Source: JBBRVP01 sp038246785
GTDB taxonomy: Bacteria; Actinomycetota; Actinomycetes; Jiangellales; Jiangellaceae
Reading direction: 5' to 3'
DNA length: 64,000 nt
NCBI GenBank assembly: GCA_038246785.1
Contig: JBBRVP010000008.1
Span: 37,502-101,501 of the forward strand
A program made the translations under genes and the position numbers. Below are positions 34,121 to 42,171 of the stretch, in pieces (the first letter of the stretch is position 1; the number at the start of each line of letters is the position of its first letter). The notes beneath the pieces were generated by a model that was given only the letters and a program-made list of their open reading frames with translations, was not told where the DNA came from and did no database searches.

Positions 34121-34444
34121 ATGACCTGGGAGAACGACTGGGCTGCCCGCGCGGCCTGCGGCGTGTCCGACCCGGACGCGCTGTTCGTGCAGGGAGCAGC
34201 GCAGAACCGCGCCAAGACCGTGTGCTCTGGCTGTCCGGTCCGCACCGAGTGCCTCGCCGACGCGCTGGACAGCCGTACCGAGTTCGGCGTGTGGGGCGGG
34301 ATGACCGAACGGGAGCGCCGCGCGCTGCTGCGCCGCCGGCCGAACGTCACCTCCTGGCGCGGCCTGCTGGAGGCGGCGCAGACCGAGTTCGAGCGCGAGC
34401 GCGCCCCGCAGCCGGCCCTCACGGGCATGCGGCAGGCGGTCTAG
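34121..34444 (+). CDS. WhiB-family iron-sulfur regulator (WhiB4-like)
   Basis: 107 residues. Four cluster ligands C13, C35, C38 and C44 (C-x2-C-x5-C spacing for the last three), then the turn GVWGGMTERERRALLRR (~62-78), the WhiB signature and AT-hook-like basic part. WhiB proteins bind a [4Fe-4S] cluster and usually contact the main sigma factor. Its place between a PonA2-like PBP and the paired ArsA ATPases matches M. tuberculosis whiB4 (Rv3681c), an oxygen/redox sensor, which I use as the basis for the subtype. ATG with GGAGGG upstream. Confidence 0.88.
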   Translation: MTWENDWAARAACGVSDPDALFVQGAAQNRAKTVCSGCPVRTECLADALDSRTEFGVWGGMTERERRALLRRRPNVTSWRGLLEAAQTEFERERAPQPALTGMRQAV

Positions 34445-34515
34445 CTCTGTCCAGCCGGCTCCAGGCGACCGCTGCGTGCGATCCGGCCGGCCCACGCGAC
34501 GTCCTGCGGCGGGCG

Positions 34516-35646
34516 TCAGCCGCCCAGCAGGTTGCCCACCTGGCGCAGCCCGTCCACGTCGTGCACGTCCTCGGCGAGGGCCGGCACCGTGGCGACGGCC
34601 ACGGTGGGGTGCGCGGCCGTGAAGCGCTCGGCGAGCCGACGCTCCCGGCGGACGACCTGCATCCGCTCCGCGTGCACCAGCAGCGCGGCGCGGGCAACCG
34701 GGTGGCGCCCCAGCTCCTCGAGCCGCTCGGCGGCCGCGATGCTGCGCGACACCCCGAGACCGGGGGCGTGGACGGTCGTGACCCGGTTGAGCACGAGCCC
34801 GGCGAGCGGCATCTCGTCGGCGGCGAGCCGCTCGACGAAGTATGAGGCCTCGCGCAGCGGGTCGGCCTCCGGCGCGGCGACGACGACGAAAGCCGTCTCG
34901 GGGTCCTGCAGCAGCGCATAGGTCGACTCGGCACGCTCGCGGAACCCCCCGAACATCGAGTCGAGGGCGCTGACGAAGGTCTGGACGTCGCGCAGCAGCT
35001 GTGCGCCGAGGATCTTCGCGACGGCCCCGGTGACGAGCCCGACGCCGGCGGTCACCAGGCGCAGGGCACCCCGGCCACCGCGTGCCGGCGCGCTGAGCAG
35101 CCGGATGAGCCGACCGTCGAGGAAGGACCCCAGCCGGGACGGCGCGTCGAGAAAGTCCAGCGCCGAGCGCGATGGCGGGGTGTCGACGACGATCAGCTCC
35201 CACTCCTCGCGAGCCCGGAGCTGGCCGAGCTTCTCCATCGCCATGTACTCCTGCGTGCCGGCGAAGGACGACGACAGCGCCCGGTAGAAGCCGTTGTCGA
35301 GGATCTGCCTCGCGCGTTCGGGGGTGGAGTGCGCGACGACGATCTCGTCGAACGTGCGCTTCATGTCCAGCATCATCGCGTCGAGCGAGCCCTCGCCGGC
35401 GATCCCGGGGACCGGGCGCGGCACGTTGTCGAGCTCGGACATGCCCATCGACTGCGCCAGCCGGCGGGCGGGGTCGATGGTGAGTACGACGGTGTGCCGG
35501 CCGCGCTCCGCGGCCCGCAACGCAAGCGCGGCGGCGGTGGTGGTCTTGCCGACGCCGCCGGAGCCGCAGCAGACGACGATGCGAACGGCGGGGTCATCGA
35601 GCAGGTCGTCGAGGTGCAGAAGGACCGGAGGCGCAGGGGCGCTCAT
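34516..35646 (-). CDS. ArsA/Get3-like ATPase, second subunit (Rv3680-like)
   Basis: 376 residues. P-loop CCGSGGVGKTTTAAAL (~28-43), with Ser where the signature Lys of KGGxGKT is usual; TIDPARRLAQSMG (~57-69, switch I), VVDTPPSRSALDFLDAP (~156-172, switch II) and VLNRVTT (~286). No metal-binding or arsenite-responsive cysteines. Overlaps the preceding ArsA gene by ATGA, and the two would form a heterodimer as described for Rv3679/Rv3680 of M. tuberculosis. Role in tail-anchored-protein-like targeting or stress is not settled. Confidence 0.87.
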   Translation of the reverse strand: MSAPAPPVLLHLDDLLDDPAVRIVVCCGSGGVGKTTTAAALALRAAERGRHTVVLTIDPARRLAQSMGMSELDNVPRPVPGIAGEGSLDAMMLDMKRTFDEIVVAHSTPERARQILDNGFYRALSSSFAGTQEYMAMEKLGQLRAREEWELIVVDTPPSRSALDFLDAPSRLGSFLDGRLIRLLSAPARGGRGALRLVTAGVGLVTGAVAKILGAQLLRDVQTFVSALDSMFGGFRERAESTYALLQDPETAFVVVAAPEADPLREASYFVERLAADEMPLAGLVLNRVTTVHAPGLGVSRSIAAAERLEELGRHPVARAALLVHAERMQVVRRERRLAERFTAAHPTVAVATVPALAEDVHDVDGLRQVGNLLGG

Positions 35647-36629
35647 GTGGCGCCCTGCGAGCGCAGGAGGTGGGACAGCTCGTACAGGCCGCCGAGATCG
35701 ACGCCGTCCGGCAGATGCGGAAGCTCGTACGTCGGTCGCCGCAGGGCCTTGACGGTGCGACGCTCGCGCCGCTCGAGGGCAAGCCGCTCGGCGTGCTCGC
35801 GCAGCTCGGTCACCAGTCCTTCCACGACCGTTCCGTTGGCGCGCAGCTCGGCCGCGGCGAGCCCGAGCGCCAGCTCCTCGCGGTCGAGGGCGTCGTTGCG
35901 GGCGGCGGTGAGGTCGCCGCGGCTCAACGGCGAGCGGCGCACGTTGTCGACGATCACGGCGCCCACCGGGACACCGATGCCGGTCAGCTCGGCGATGCCG
36001 TCGGCGGTCTCCTGGACCGGCATCTCCTCGAGGATCGTCACGATGTGGACTGCCGTCATGGGGGACCGGATCAGCGTCATGATCGACTCGGCCTGACGGT
36101 GCACAGGGCCCATCCGGGCCAGTCCGGCGACCTCGGCGTTGACGTTGAGGAAGCGCGCGATCCGTCCGGTGGGCGGGGCGTCCATGACCACAGCGTCGTA
36201 GACGGACCTGCCGTTGGCGCGCCGGCGGACGGCCTCGTACGTCTTCCCGGTCAGCAGCACGTCGCGCAGCCCCGGCGCGATCGTCGTGGCGAACTCCACC
36301 GCACCGAGCCGCTCGAGGGTGCGGGTGGCGCGTCCGAGCCGGTAGTACATCTCGAGGTACTCGCGCATCGCCCCGACCGTGTCGACGGCGAGGGCGTAGA
36401 CGTCACCGCCGCCCGGGGCCACCGCGACCTTGCGCTCCTCGTAGGGCAGCGGTGGGCAGTCGAAGAGCTGGGCGATGCCCTGCCGGCCCTCCACCTCGAC
36501 CAGCAGCACGCTCGAGCCGCCGGACGCGAGTGCGAGGGCGAGCGCCGCGGCGACGGTCGTCTTGCCGGTGCCGCCCTTGCCCGTCACGACGTGCAGCCGT
36601 ACGCCTGCCCAGTCGCCCACAGCGGTCAC
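35643..36629 (-). CDS. ArsA/Get3-like ATPase, first subunit (Rv3679-like)
   Basis: 328 residues. Canonical deviant Walker A HVVTGKGGTGKTTVAAAL (~13-30, with signature Lys), VEVEGRQGIAQLF as switch I region, VMDAPPTGRIARFLNV (~150-165) as switch II. The pair of unequal P-loops (this one with KGG, partner with SGG) suggests division of labour within a heterodimer. GTG start at 36629 begins VTAVGDWAGVRLHVV. Downstream member of the whiB4-arsA neighbourhood. Confidence 0.87.
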   Translation of the reverse strand: MTAVGDWAGVRLHVVTGKGGTGKTTVAAALALALASGGSSVLLVEVEGRQGIAQLFDCPPLPYEERKVAVAPGGGDVYALAVDTVGAMREYLEMYYRLGRATRTLERLGAVEFATTIAPGLRDVLLTGKTYEAVRRRANGRSVYDAVVMDAPPTGRIARFLNVNAEVAGLARMGPVHRQAESIMTLIRSPMTAVHIVTILEEMPVQETADGIAELTGIGVPVGAVIVDNVRRSPLSRGDLTAARNDALDREELALGLAAAELRANGTVVEGLVTELREHAERLALERRERRTVKALRRPTYELPHLPDGVDLGGLYELSHLLRSQGAT

Positions 36630-36641
36630 GGTAGTGATCGC

Positions 36642-37571
36642 TCACCCGGTGAGCGCGTCGAGGCCGGCTCGGACCTCCGCGAACGTCGGGCTCAGCGGGT
36701 CGATGAGGCCGAAGTGCTCGGCACCGGGCAGCACGCGCAGGTCTGGCAGGTCCCCCTGTTCACGGGCGGCGTCGGCGAAGGCGAACGCGATCGCCACTGG
36801 CACCTGCTCGTCGGCGGTCCCGTGCAGCAGCAGCGTCGGCACCCCGGTCGGTAGCAGCGCGCACGGATCGGCCTGGGTGTAGCGGTCGGGGACGGCCGCC
36901 GGCCCCCCGCCGAGCAGCGCCACGGTGGCACCGCCGCCGAGGCCGAGTAGGGCCGCCTCCGCCAGCGCGCCGACCGCGGCGAGCGCCACGACCGCGCCGA
37001 GCGCGGGGTCGCCGGCGTCGCGCCGCCAGGGTGAGCCGGGCGGCAACCGGTGCCGGGCGGCTGCCCACAGCGCGAGGTGGCCGCCGGCGGAGTGACCGGC
37101 GAGGACGTACCGGCGACCGACCCGTACGCCGCGTGCCGCCGCCGTCTCGGCGACCAGCCCCGGCAGCCGGTCGATCGCGCGGGCGATGTCGTCGAACGTG
37201 TCCGGCCAGCCGCCGGCGCCCCCGATGCGGCGGTACTCGGGTGTGACGACCGCCCAGCCCGCCTCGGCCAGCGTCGTCGCCATGGGACCGAGCTGGCCCC
37301 GGTCGTGCTCCTGGCGCCAGAAGCCGCCGTGCAGGAGGACGAGCAGGGGCGCCAGGGGGGGCGGGATGTCCGTGTGGGGGGGCCCTGGCGCGCCGTACTC
37401 CCCCTTCACGAGTCCTGCAGGACGCGGCAAGGGGGTGTCGATCACGTTAACGTGATCAACTGGGAGCCGGAGGTCGGCGACCTGGTCGGGGTGCTCGCCG
37501 TAGTGGAGCACCACGTCCGGCGGGGGGGCAGGGCGGCTGAGCACCTCGCGGGGGTCTGCGGGCTGGGTCAT
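36642..37571 (-). CDS. Alpha/beta hydrolase (esterase/kynurenine-formamidase-like)
   Basis: 309 residues. Oxyanion HGGFW (~80-84), nucleophile elbow GHSAGGHLALW (~158-168, Ser160-like), late LLHGTADEQVP (~257-267, acid) and GAEHFGLIDP (~287-296, His). HGGFW plus GHSAGGHL is the pattern of small-ester hydrolases related to kynurenine formamidase. The N-terminal ~70 residues are Pro-rich and unusual, and contain an 18-bp perfect DNA palindrome. Not part of the mycobacterial version of this locus, so probably an insertion between the ArsA pair and DUF4177. Confidence 0.82.
   Translation of the reverse strand: MTQPADPREVLSRPAPPPDVVLHYGEHPDQVADLRLPVDHVNVIDTPLPRPAGLVKGEYGAPGPPHTDIPPPLAPLLVLLHGGFWRQEHDRGQLGPMATTLAEAGWAVVTPEYRRIGGAGGWPDTFDDIARAIDRLPGLVAETAAARGVRVGRRYVLAGHSAGGHLALWAAARHRLPPGSPWRRDAGDPALGAVVALAAVGALAEAALLGLGGGATVALLGGGPAAVPDRYTQADPCALLPTGVPTLLLHGTADEQVPVAIAFAFADAAREQGDLPDLRVLPGAEHFGLIDPLSPTFAEVRAGLDALTG
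37440..37457. repeat. Perfect 18-bp palindrome inside the hydrolase gene
   Basis: GATCACGTTAACGTGATC, perfectly self-complementary, near codon 40 of the hydrolase. It lies ~115 bases after the hydrolase start and ~160 bases upstream of the divergent DUF4177 gene. Confidence 0.8.
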
Positions 37572-37602
37572 GGGCGCGACCCTTCCCCGCCGGCCCCGCC
37601 GC

Positions 37603-37608
37603 TAGGCT
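37603..37608 (+). promoter_or_regulatory. Predicted -10 box (TAGGCT) of DUF4177-ridA operon, near-leaderless
   Basis: Transcript start predicted at 37615, one base before the ATG at 37616. Confidence 0.45.
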
Positions 37609-37615
37609 CGCCGCC

Positions 37616-37774
37616 ATGGCTTCGTGGGAGTACGCCACCGTCCCGCTGCTCGTGCACGCCACTAAGCAGATCCTCGACACGTGGGGCGCCGACGGCTGGG
37701 AGCTCGTCCAGGTCGTGCCCGCCCCGGGCGGCGGCGAGCAGCTCGTGGCCTACCTCAAGCGGGAGCGCGGGTGA
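37616..37774 (+). CDS. DUF4177 small protein (Rv3678A-like)
   Basis: 52 residues: MASWEYATVPLLVHATKQIL, then WGADGWELVQVVPAP and QLVAYLKRERG. This matches the compact beta-alpha-beta DUF4177 plan (WEY...GWELV...YLKR). Near-leaderless ATG; the stop overlaps the GTG of the RidA gene (GTGA). In M. tuberculosis the equivalent gene likewise lies beside Rv3678c. Function unknown. Confidence 0.85.
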   Translation: MASWEYATVPLLVHATKQILDTWGADGWELVQVVPAPGGGEQLVAYLKRERG

Positions 37775-38241
37775 GCGCCGTCGCCGACCGCCTCGCCGAG
37801 CTGGGACTGCGGCTGCCGGGCGTGGCTACCCCGGTGGCGGCCTACGTCCCGGCGGTCCGCGACGGCGACCTGGTCTGGACCTCCGGCCAGTTGCCCATCG
37901 TCGAGGGCAGCCTCGCCGCGACCGGCAAGGTCGGCGAGGGGTCCGGGCTGGTCGACCCGGCCCGCGCCAAGGAGCTCGCGCGCACGTGCGCGCTCAACGC
38001 ACTGGCCGCCGTGGACTCGGTGGTCGAGGACCTGGACGCCGTCGAGCGCGTGGTCAAGGTCGTCGGTTTCGTGGCCAGCGATCCCGCGTTCACCGGCCAG
38101 CCCGGCGTGGTCAACGGCGCCTCCGAGCTGCTCGGCGCGGTCTTCGGCGACGCCGGCGTGCACGCGCGCAGCGCGGTCGGGGTCGCGGTGCTGCCCCTCG
38201 ACGCGCCGGTCGAGGTCGAGATCACCGTCAGGGTGCGCTGA
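37771..38241 (+). CDS. RidA family protein (Rv3678c-like)
   Basis: 156 residues. Reactive intermediate (enamine/imine) deaminase family: LRLPGVATPVAAYVPAVRDG at the start, VWTSGQLPIVEG (~32-43), CALNALAAVDSVVEDLD (~73-89) and VKVVGFVAS. It is the longer YjgH/Rv3678c-like subgroup; the catalytic Arg of true RidA (near residue 105) is not clear, so activity may differ. Coupled to DUF4177. Confidence 0.85.
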   Translation: MSAVADRLAELGLRLPGVATPVAAYVPAVRDGDLVWTSGQLPIVEGSLAATGKVGEGSGLVDPARAKELARTCALNALAAVDSVVEDLDAVERVVKVVGFVASDPAFTGQPGVVNGASELLGAVFGDAGVHARSAVGVAVLPLDAPVEVEITVRVR

Positions 38242-38263
38242 GCGCCACCGGACGTCGAGCCAG

Positions 38264-39124
38264 GTGAGGCCCTACGTGCTCGACGCACACCTGGCCGAGC
38301 GGGCCCGCGCGATCGCCCGCGGCGAGGCCGCCCCCGTGCCGCTGCGCGCGGCCGCGACGGTGGTGCTGCTACGCGACCGGCCCGCGGGCATCGAGGCCTA
38401 CCTGCTGCGCCGGCAGACCTCGATGGCCTTCGCTGCCGGCATGCACGTGTTCCCGGGCGGCGGCGTCGACCCCCGCGACGCCGACTCCGCCACCGGCTGG
38501 TCGGGTCCGCCGGCGAGGGAGTGGGCGGCCCGGCTGGGCTGCGACCCGCCCACCGCACGGGCCTCGGTGGCGGCGGCGGTGCGGGAGACCTTCGAGGAAG
38601 CCGCTGTGCTGCTCGCCGGACCGGACGGCGGCGACGTGGTCGCCGACACGACCGGCGCCGACTGGGAGGCCGACCAGCGAGCGCTGCTCGACCGTTCGCT
38701 CGCCCTCACCGACCTCCTGGAGCGGCGGGGGCTCGTGCTGCGCTCCGACCTGCTCGCGGCCTGGGGACACTGGGTGACGCCGCGCTTCGAGGAGCGTCGC
38801 TACGACACGCACTTCTACGTCGCGGCGCTGCCGGCCGGACAGCGCACCCGGCACGTCTCGGACGAGGCCGACCGGGTGCGCTGGGTACGTCCGGCGCAGG
38901 CGCTGGCCGAGGCCGACGTCGGCTGGCTGGCCATGCTGCCGCCGACGCGGATCACGCTGGAGGAGCTGACCGCGTACGGCAGCGTGGCCGAGGTCCTCGC
39001 GGCGGCGCCCGCCGGCGAGGTCACCACCTGGGTGCCGGGTTGGGTCGACGACGGCGACGCGGTGCGGATGCTGCTCCCAGGCGAGCCGGGCTACCCCGGC
39101 GACGATCCCGGCGTCGAGCCATGA
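38264..39124 (+). CDS. NUDIX hydrolase
   Basis: 286 residues. Nudix box from FPGGGVDPRD (~62-71) to AAVRETFEEAAVLL (~104-117); the spacing between GG and REXXEE is longer than the usual 23-residue box because of an insertion (ATGWSGPPAREWAA). N-terminal strand AATVVLLRDRPAGIEAYLLRR; C-terminal part HWVTPRFEERRYDTHFYVA is typical of the actinobacterial and NUDT19-like subgroup. ATGA overlap with the MBL gene. Substrate unknown; NUDT19-like relatives act on acyl-CoA. Confidence 0.85.
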   Translation: MRPYVLDAHLAERARAIARGEAAPVPLRAAATVVLLRDRPAGIEAYLLRRQTSMAFAAGMHVFPGGGVDPRDADSATGWSGPPAREWAARLGCDPPTARASVAAAVRETFEEAAVLLAGPDGGDVVADTTGADWEADQRALLDRSLALTDLLERRGLVLRSDLLAAWGHWVTPRFEERRYDTHFYVAALPAGQRTRHVSDEADRVRWVRPAQALAEADVGWLAMLPPTRITLEELTAYGSVAEVLAAAPAGEVTTWVPGWVDDGDAVRMLLPGEPGYPGDDPGVEP

Positions 39125-39948
39125 GCGCGCCCGCCGAGGGCGTGCCGGGTGCCGACCTCCCGGCCTGGTGCGCACTCGTGCGTGCCGACAACCCGGGGCC
39201 GCTGACACTGGAGGGCACCAACACCTACGCGCTCTCCGCGGCCGGGAGCCTGGTCGTGGTGGATCCCGGGCCGCTTCTCGACGACCACCTCCAACGGGTG
39301 ACCGGGCTCGGCCCGGTGGCCCTCGTCCTGCTCACCCACGGCCATCCCGACCACGCCGAGGGTGCGCGGCGATTCGCCGCGATGACGGGGGCCCCGGTCC
39401 GGGCGCGGCAGCCGACCCTGTGCATCGACGGCGAGCCGCTGACCGTCGACGGTGCGCCCTGCGGGGTGGACGGCCGGGAGATCCACGTGCTGCACACACC
39501 CGGGCACACCGCCGACTCGGTGTGCTTCATGGTCGCCGACGAGCGCGGCTCGGCGCTGATCACCGGCGACACGGTCCTGGGCCGCGGGACGACGGTGCTG
39601 GCGCACCCCGACGGCGGACTCGGCGACTACCTGCGCTCGCTCGAACGGCTGCGGTCGTTGGGATCCCTGCTGCTGCTGCCTGGTCACGGGCCGGTGCGCC
39701 CGGACGCGGCGGCGACCGCCGCGGCCTACCTGGCCCACCGCCACGAGCGGCTCGCCCAGGTGCAGGCTGCGCTCGGCGCCGGTGCGCGTACTGCGGCCGA
39801 GGTCGTCGAGCGGGTCTACGCCGACGTCGACCGCGCGTTGTGGCCGGCGGCCGAGCTCTCCGTACGCGCGCAGCTGGCCTACCTGGCCGGCCGCTCGGCC
39901 GGGCATCACCCGCCTCCCGGCCGGGGGCGGGACGTCTCGGCCGGGTGA
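39121..39948 (+). CDS. Metallo-beta-lactamase-fold hydrolase (Rv3677c-like)
   Basis: 275 residues. Zinc motif THGHPDHAEG (~66-75), second ligand HTPGHTADSV (~126-135), ITGDTVLG (~149-156, bridging Asp) and LLPGHGP (~186-192). N-terminal NPGPLTLEGTNTYAL is the LACTB2-like start. LACTB2 relatives are RNA endonucleases in mitochondria; the bacterial role is open. The C-terminal winged segment (TAAEVVERVYADVDRALW) fits that subfamily. Overlaps the NUDIX gene by four bases. Confidence 0.88.
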   Translation: MSAPAEGVPGADLPAWCALVRADNPGPLTLEGTNTYALSAAGSLVVVDPGPLLDDHLQRVTGLGPVALVLLTHGHPDHAEGARRFAAMTGAPVRARQPTLCIDGEPLTVDGAPCGVDGREIHVLHTPGHTADSVCFMVADERGSALITGDTVLGRGTTVLAHPDGGLGDYLRSLERLRSLGSLLLLPGHGPVRPDAAATAAAYLAHRHERLAQVQAALGAGARTAAEVVERVYADVDRALWPAAELSVRAQLAYLAGRSAGHHPPPGRGRDVSAG

Positions 39949-39954
39949 CAGAAT
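39949..39954 (+). promoter_or_regulatory. Predicted -10 box (CAGAAT) of crp
   Basis: Gives a transcript start near 39961 and a ~63-base leader to the GTG at 40024. The Crp box follows directly downstream. Confidence 0.35.
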
Positions 39955-39962
39955 GTGCCCGC

Positions 39963-39978
39963 CGTGACAGACGTCACG
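39963..39978. promoter_or_regulatory. Crp/GlxR-type binding site at the crp promoter
   Basis: CGTGA-CAGACG-TCACG, a symmetric match to TGTGA-N6-TCACA with only the outermost bases changed. It spans about +3 to +18 of the predicted crp transcript, a position suited to autorepression. Confidence 0.6.
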
Positions 39979-40023
39979 GTGTGGCCGGCCAGCGGGGCGG
40001 GCCGTCGGCTGAGCGGAGGTCGC

Positions 40024-40698
40024 GTGGACGACGTGCTGCGGAGTGCACCCCTGTTCCGCGAGCTCGACGACGAGGCGGCCTCCGCGCTGCGCGCGTCGAT
40101 GGAGGTGGTCCACCTCGAGCGTGGCGACGTGCTGTTCAACGAGGGCGACGAGGGCGACCGCGTCTACGTCGTCATCGACGGCAAGGTCAAGCTGGGCCGC
40201 ACCTCTTCCGACGGCCGGGAGAACCTGCTCGCCCTGCTCGGGCCCGGCCAGATGTTCGGCGAGCTGTCCCTGTTCGACCCCGGGCCGCGCTCGGCGACGG
40301 TCACCGCTGTCACCGACACCGAGCTGCTCGGGCTCGGCCACCATGACCTGCTCCCGCTGCTGTCCGGGCGCCCGGCCGTCGCCCGCGGCCTCCTGCTGCA
40401 GCTGGCCGGACGGCTGCGCAGGGCCAACGACGTGGTCGCCGACCTCGTCTTCTCCGACGTGCCCGGTCGGGTCGCCAAGGCCCTGTTGGAGCTGTCGCAG
40501 CGGTTCGGCTCGCCGTCCGAGGACGGCATCCGGGTGGCGCACGACCTGACCCAGGAGGAGCTGGCGCAACTGGTGGGCGCCTCCCGCGAGACGGTCAACA
40601 AGGCGCTCGCCGACTTCGCCTCCCGGGGTTGGCTGCGCCTCGAGCCGCGCTCGGTGGTGCTGCGAGACGTCGAGCGGCTGCGCCGTCGCGCCCGCTGA
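40024..40698 (+). CDS. crp: cAMP-receptor-type regulator (Crp/GlxR, Rv3676-like)
   Basis: 224 residues, the length of GlxR and Rv3676. Cyclic-nucleotide-binding domain: GDVLFNEGDEGDRVYVVIDG (~33-52) and the phosphate cassette MFGELSLFDPGPRSATV (~77-93). Winged helix at the C-terminus: DLTQEELAQLVGASRETVNKAL (~177-198), with the Crp-type recognition helix SRETVNKAL. GTG at 40024 chosen for GGAGG upstream; a leaderless GTG at 39964 would add 20 residues. Global regulator of carbon use and stress in relatives; sites are seen at its own promoter and upstream of satP. Confidence 0.92.
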   Translation: MDDVLRSAPLFRELDDEAASALRASMEVVHLERGDVLFNEGDEGDRVYVVIDGKVKLGRTSSDGRENLLALLGPGQMFGELSLFDPGPRSATVTAVTDTELLGLGHHDLLPLLSGRPAVARGLLLQLAGRLRRANDVVADLVFSDVPGRVAKALLELSQRFGSPSEDGIRVAHDLTQEELAQLVGASRETVNKALADFASRGWLRLEPRSVVLRDVERLRRRAR

Positions 40699-40732
40699 GT
40701 CCACACACCCGTTCGGCGGGTGGTCGCCCACG

Positions 40733-40738
40733 TACCCT
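40733..40738 (+). promoter_or_regulatory. Predicted -10 box (TACCCT) of nth, leaderless
   Basis: Exactly six bases before the GTG at 40745, which argues for that codon over the in-frame GTG at 40739. Confidence 0.45.
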
Positions 40739-40744
40739 GTGCCG

Positions 40745-41461
40745 GTGCGACGCCGGACCTTCGACGACGAGAGCCGCCCGGCGCTCGTCCGGCGGGCCCG
40801 CCGCATCGACCGCGACCTCGCCGCGAGCTACCCCGATGCGCGCTGCGAGCTCGACTTCGGCACGCCGTACGAGCTCCTGGTGGCGACGATCATGTCGGCG
40901 CAGACCACGGACCGCCGGGTCAACGCGGTGACCCCGGAGCTGTTCCGGCGTTGGCCAGAGGCCAAGGCCCTTGCCGGGGCCGAGCGGGCCGAGCTCGAGG
41001 CGCTCCTGGCGCCGACCGGCTTCTTCCGCGCGAAGACCCAGTCGCTGCTGGCGATGTCGCAGGCGCTCCTCGAGCGCTTCGACGGGGAGGTTCCGGGTCG
41101 GCTCGACGACCTGGTCGCCCTGCCGGGGGTCGGCCGCAAGACGGCCAACGTCGTGCTCGGCAACGCCTTCGGGGTACCCGGCATCACCGTCGACACCCAC
41201 GTCGGGCGGCTGGCCCGACGCTTTCGCTGGACCGCGCACGCCGACCCCGACAAGGTCGAGGTCGACCTGGCGGCGCTGTTCCCCCGGGCCAGCTGGACCA
41301 TGCTGTCGCACCGGCTCATCTGGCACGGCCGGCGCTGCTGCCATGCCAGGAAGCCGGCCTGCGGCGCCTGCCCGGTGGCGGCGCTGTGCCCGGCCTACGG
41401 CAGCGGGCCGACCGACCCGGTGGTCGCCGAGCGGCTGCTGCGCACCGAGGGACCTGCGTGA
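40745..41461 (+). CDS. nth: Endonuclease III
   Basis: Base-excision repair glycosylase/AP lyase for oxidised pyrimidines. 238 residues. Helix-hairpin-helix LVALPGVGRKTANVVLGNAF (~119-138) with catalytic Lys (GRKTA), catalytic Asp in VDTHVGRLARR (~146-156) and [4Fe-4S] ligands in C-x6-C-x2-C-x5-C (CHARKPACGACPVAALC, ~200-216). Start from the leaderless promoter. The stop overlaps the NUDIX GTG (GTGA). Confidence 0.94.
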   Translation: MRRRTFDDESRPALVRRARRIDRDLAASYPDARCELDFGTPYELLVATIMSAQTTDRRVNAVTPELFRRWPEAKALAGAERAELEALLAPTGFFRAKTQSLLAMSQALLERFDGEVPGRLDDLVALPGVGRKTANVVLGNAFGVPGITVDTHVGRLARRFRWTAHADPDKVEVDLAALFPRASWTMLSHRLIWHGRRCCHARKPACGACPVAALCPAYGSGPTDPVVAERLLRTEGPA

Positions 41462-42171
41462 GTCCTCCCGGCAGGCCCGCCGAGTCCGCTCCTGGGTCGC
41501 CTCCTGACTGGATGGCGCGCATCGCCGCGGCGGCGTCCGCGGCGGCGCCGGAGGACCTCTCCGCGTTCACGCCGCCGCCTGCCGGCGGGCGCGCCTCGGC
41601 GGTGCTCATGCTCTTCGGCGAGCAGGAGGCCCACGGCCGGGCAGAGCCCGACGTGCTGATCATCGAGCGCTCGCACGGGATGCGCAGCCACGCCGGCCAG
41701 CCGGCGTTCCCGGGCGGCGCCCTGGACCCCGGAGACGACGGCCCGGTGGCGGCAGCGCTGCGGGAGGCCGTCGAGGAGACCGGGCTCGACCCCTCCGGTG
41801 TCGACGTCCTGGCCCGGCTGCCCGACCTCTACCTGCCGCCGAGCCGCTACGTCGTCACGCCGGTCGTGGCCTGGTGGCGCCGGCCCAGCCCGGTCGTCGT
41901 CGTCGACCCCGCGGAGGTGGCGTCGGTGCACCGCATCACCCTCGGCGAGCTGCTCGACCCGGCGAACCGGGGCCTGGTCCGGCACCCCAGCGGCTACGTC
42001 GGCCCGGCCTTCCACGTCCGGGGACTGCTGGTGTGGGGCTTCACCGCCGGGCTGCTGTCGAGGCTGTTGGCCCTGTCCGGGCTCGAGCGTGCGTGGGACA
42101 CCGGCCGCGTCGACGACCTGCCCGTGTGGGCCCGGCGGCTGGCCGACGGCCTGCGGGAGGCGCCGGCGTGA
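41458..42171 (+). CDS. NUDIX CoA pyrophosphatase (Rv3672c-like)
   Basis: 237 residues. UPF0035/CoAse motif ERSHGMRSHAGQPAFPGG (~65-82) runs into the Nudix box GGALDPGDDG...REAVEETGLD (~81-105). Expected to hydrolyse CoA or acyl-CoA to phosphopantetheine and ADP. The N-terminal ~30 residues are Pro-rich. Overlaps nth and marP by four bases each. M. tuberculosis has a thioredoxin-like gene (Rv3673c) between nth and this gene; here it is missing. Confidence 0.88.
   Translation: MSPPGRPAESAPGSPPDWMARIAAAASAAAPEDLSAFTPPPAGGRASAVLMLFGEQEAHGRAEPDVLIIERSHGMRSHAGQPAFPGGALDPGDDGPVAAALREAVEETGLDPSGVDVLARLPDLYLPPSRYVVTPVVAWWRRPSPVVVVDPAEVASVHRITLGELLDPANRGLVRHPSGYVGPAFHVRGLLVWGFTAGLLSRLLALSGLERAWDTGRVDDLPVWARRLADGLREAPA

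Noticed and set aside
34516..36629. An arsenite-resistance operon from the two ArsA-like genes and the ArsB-like carrier
   Set aside because: The ATPases lack arsenite-binding cysteines, the carrier is 10 kb away beside nhaA, and no arsR or arsC gene is present.
37440..37457. The 18-bp palindrome as a Crp site
   Set aside because: Its half-sites are in the wrong orientation (TCACG...CGTGA instead of TGTGA...TCACA).
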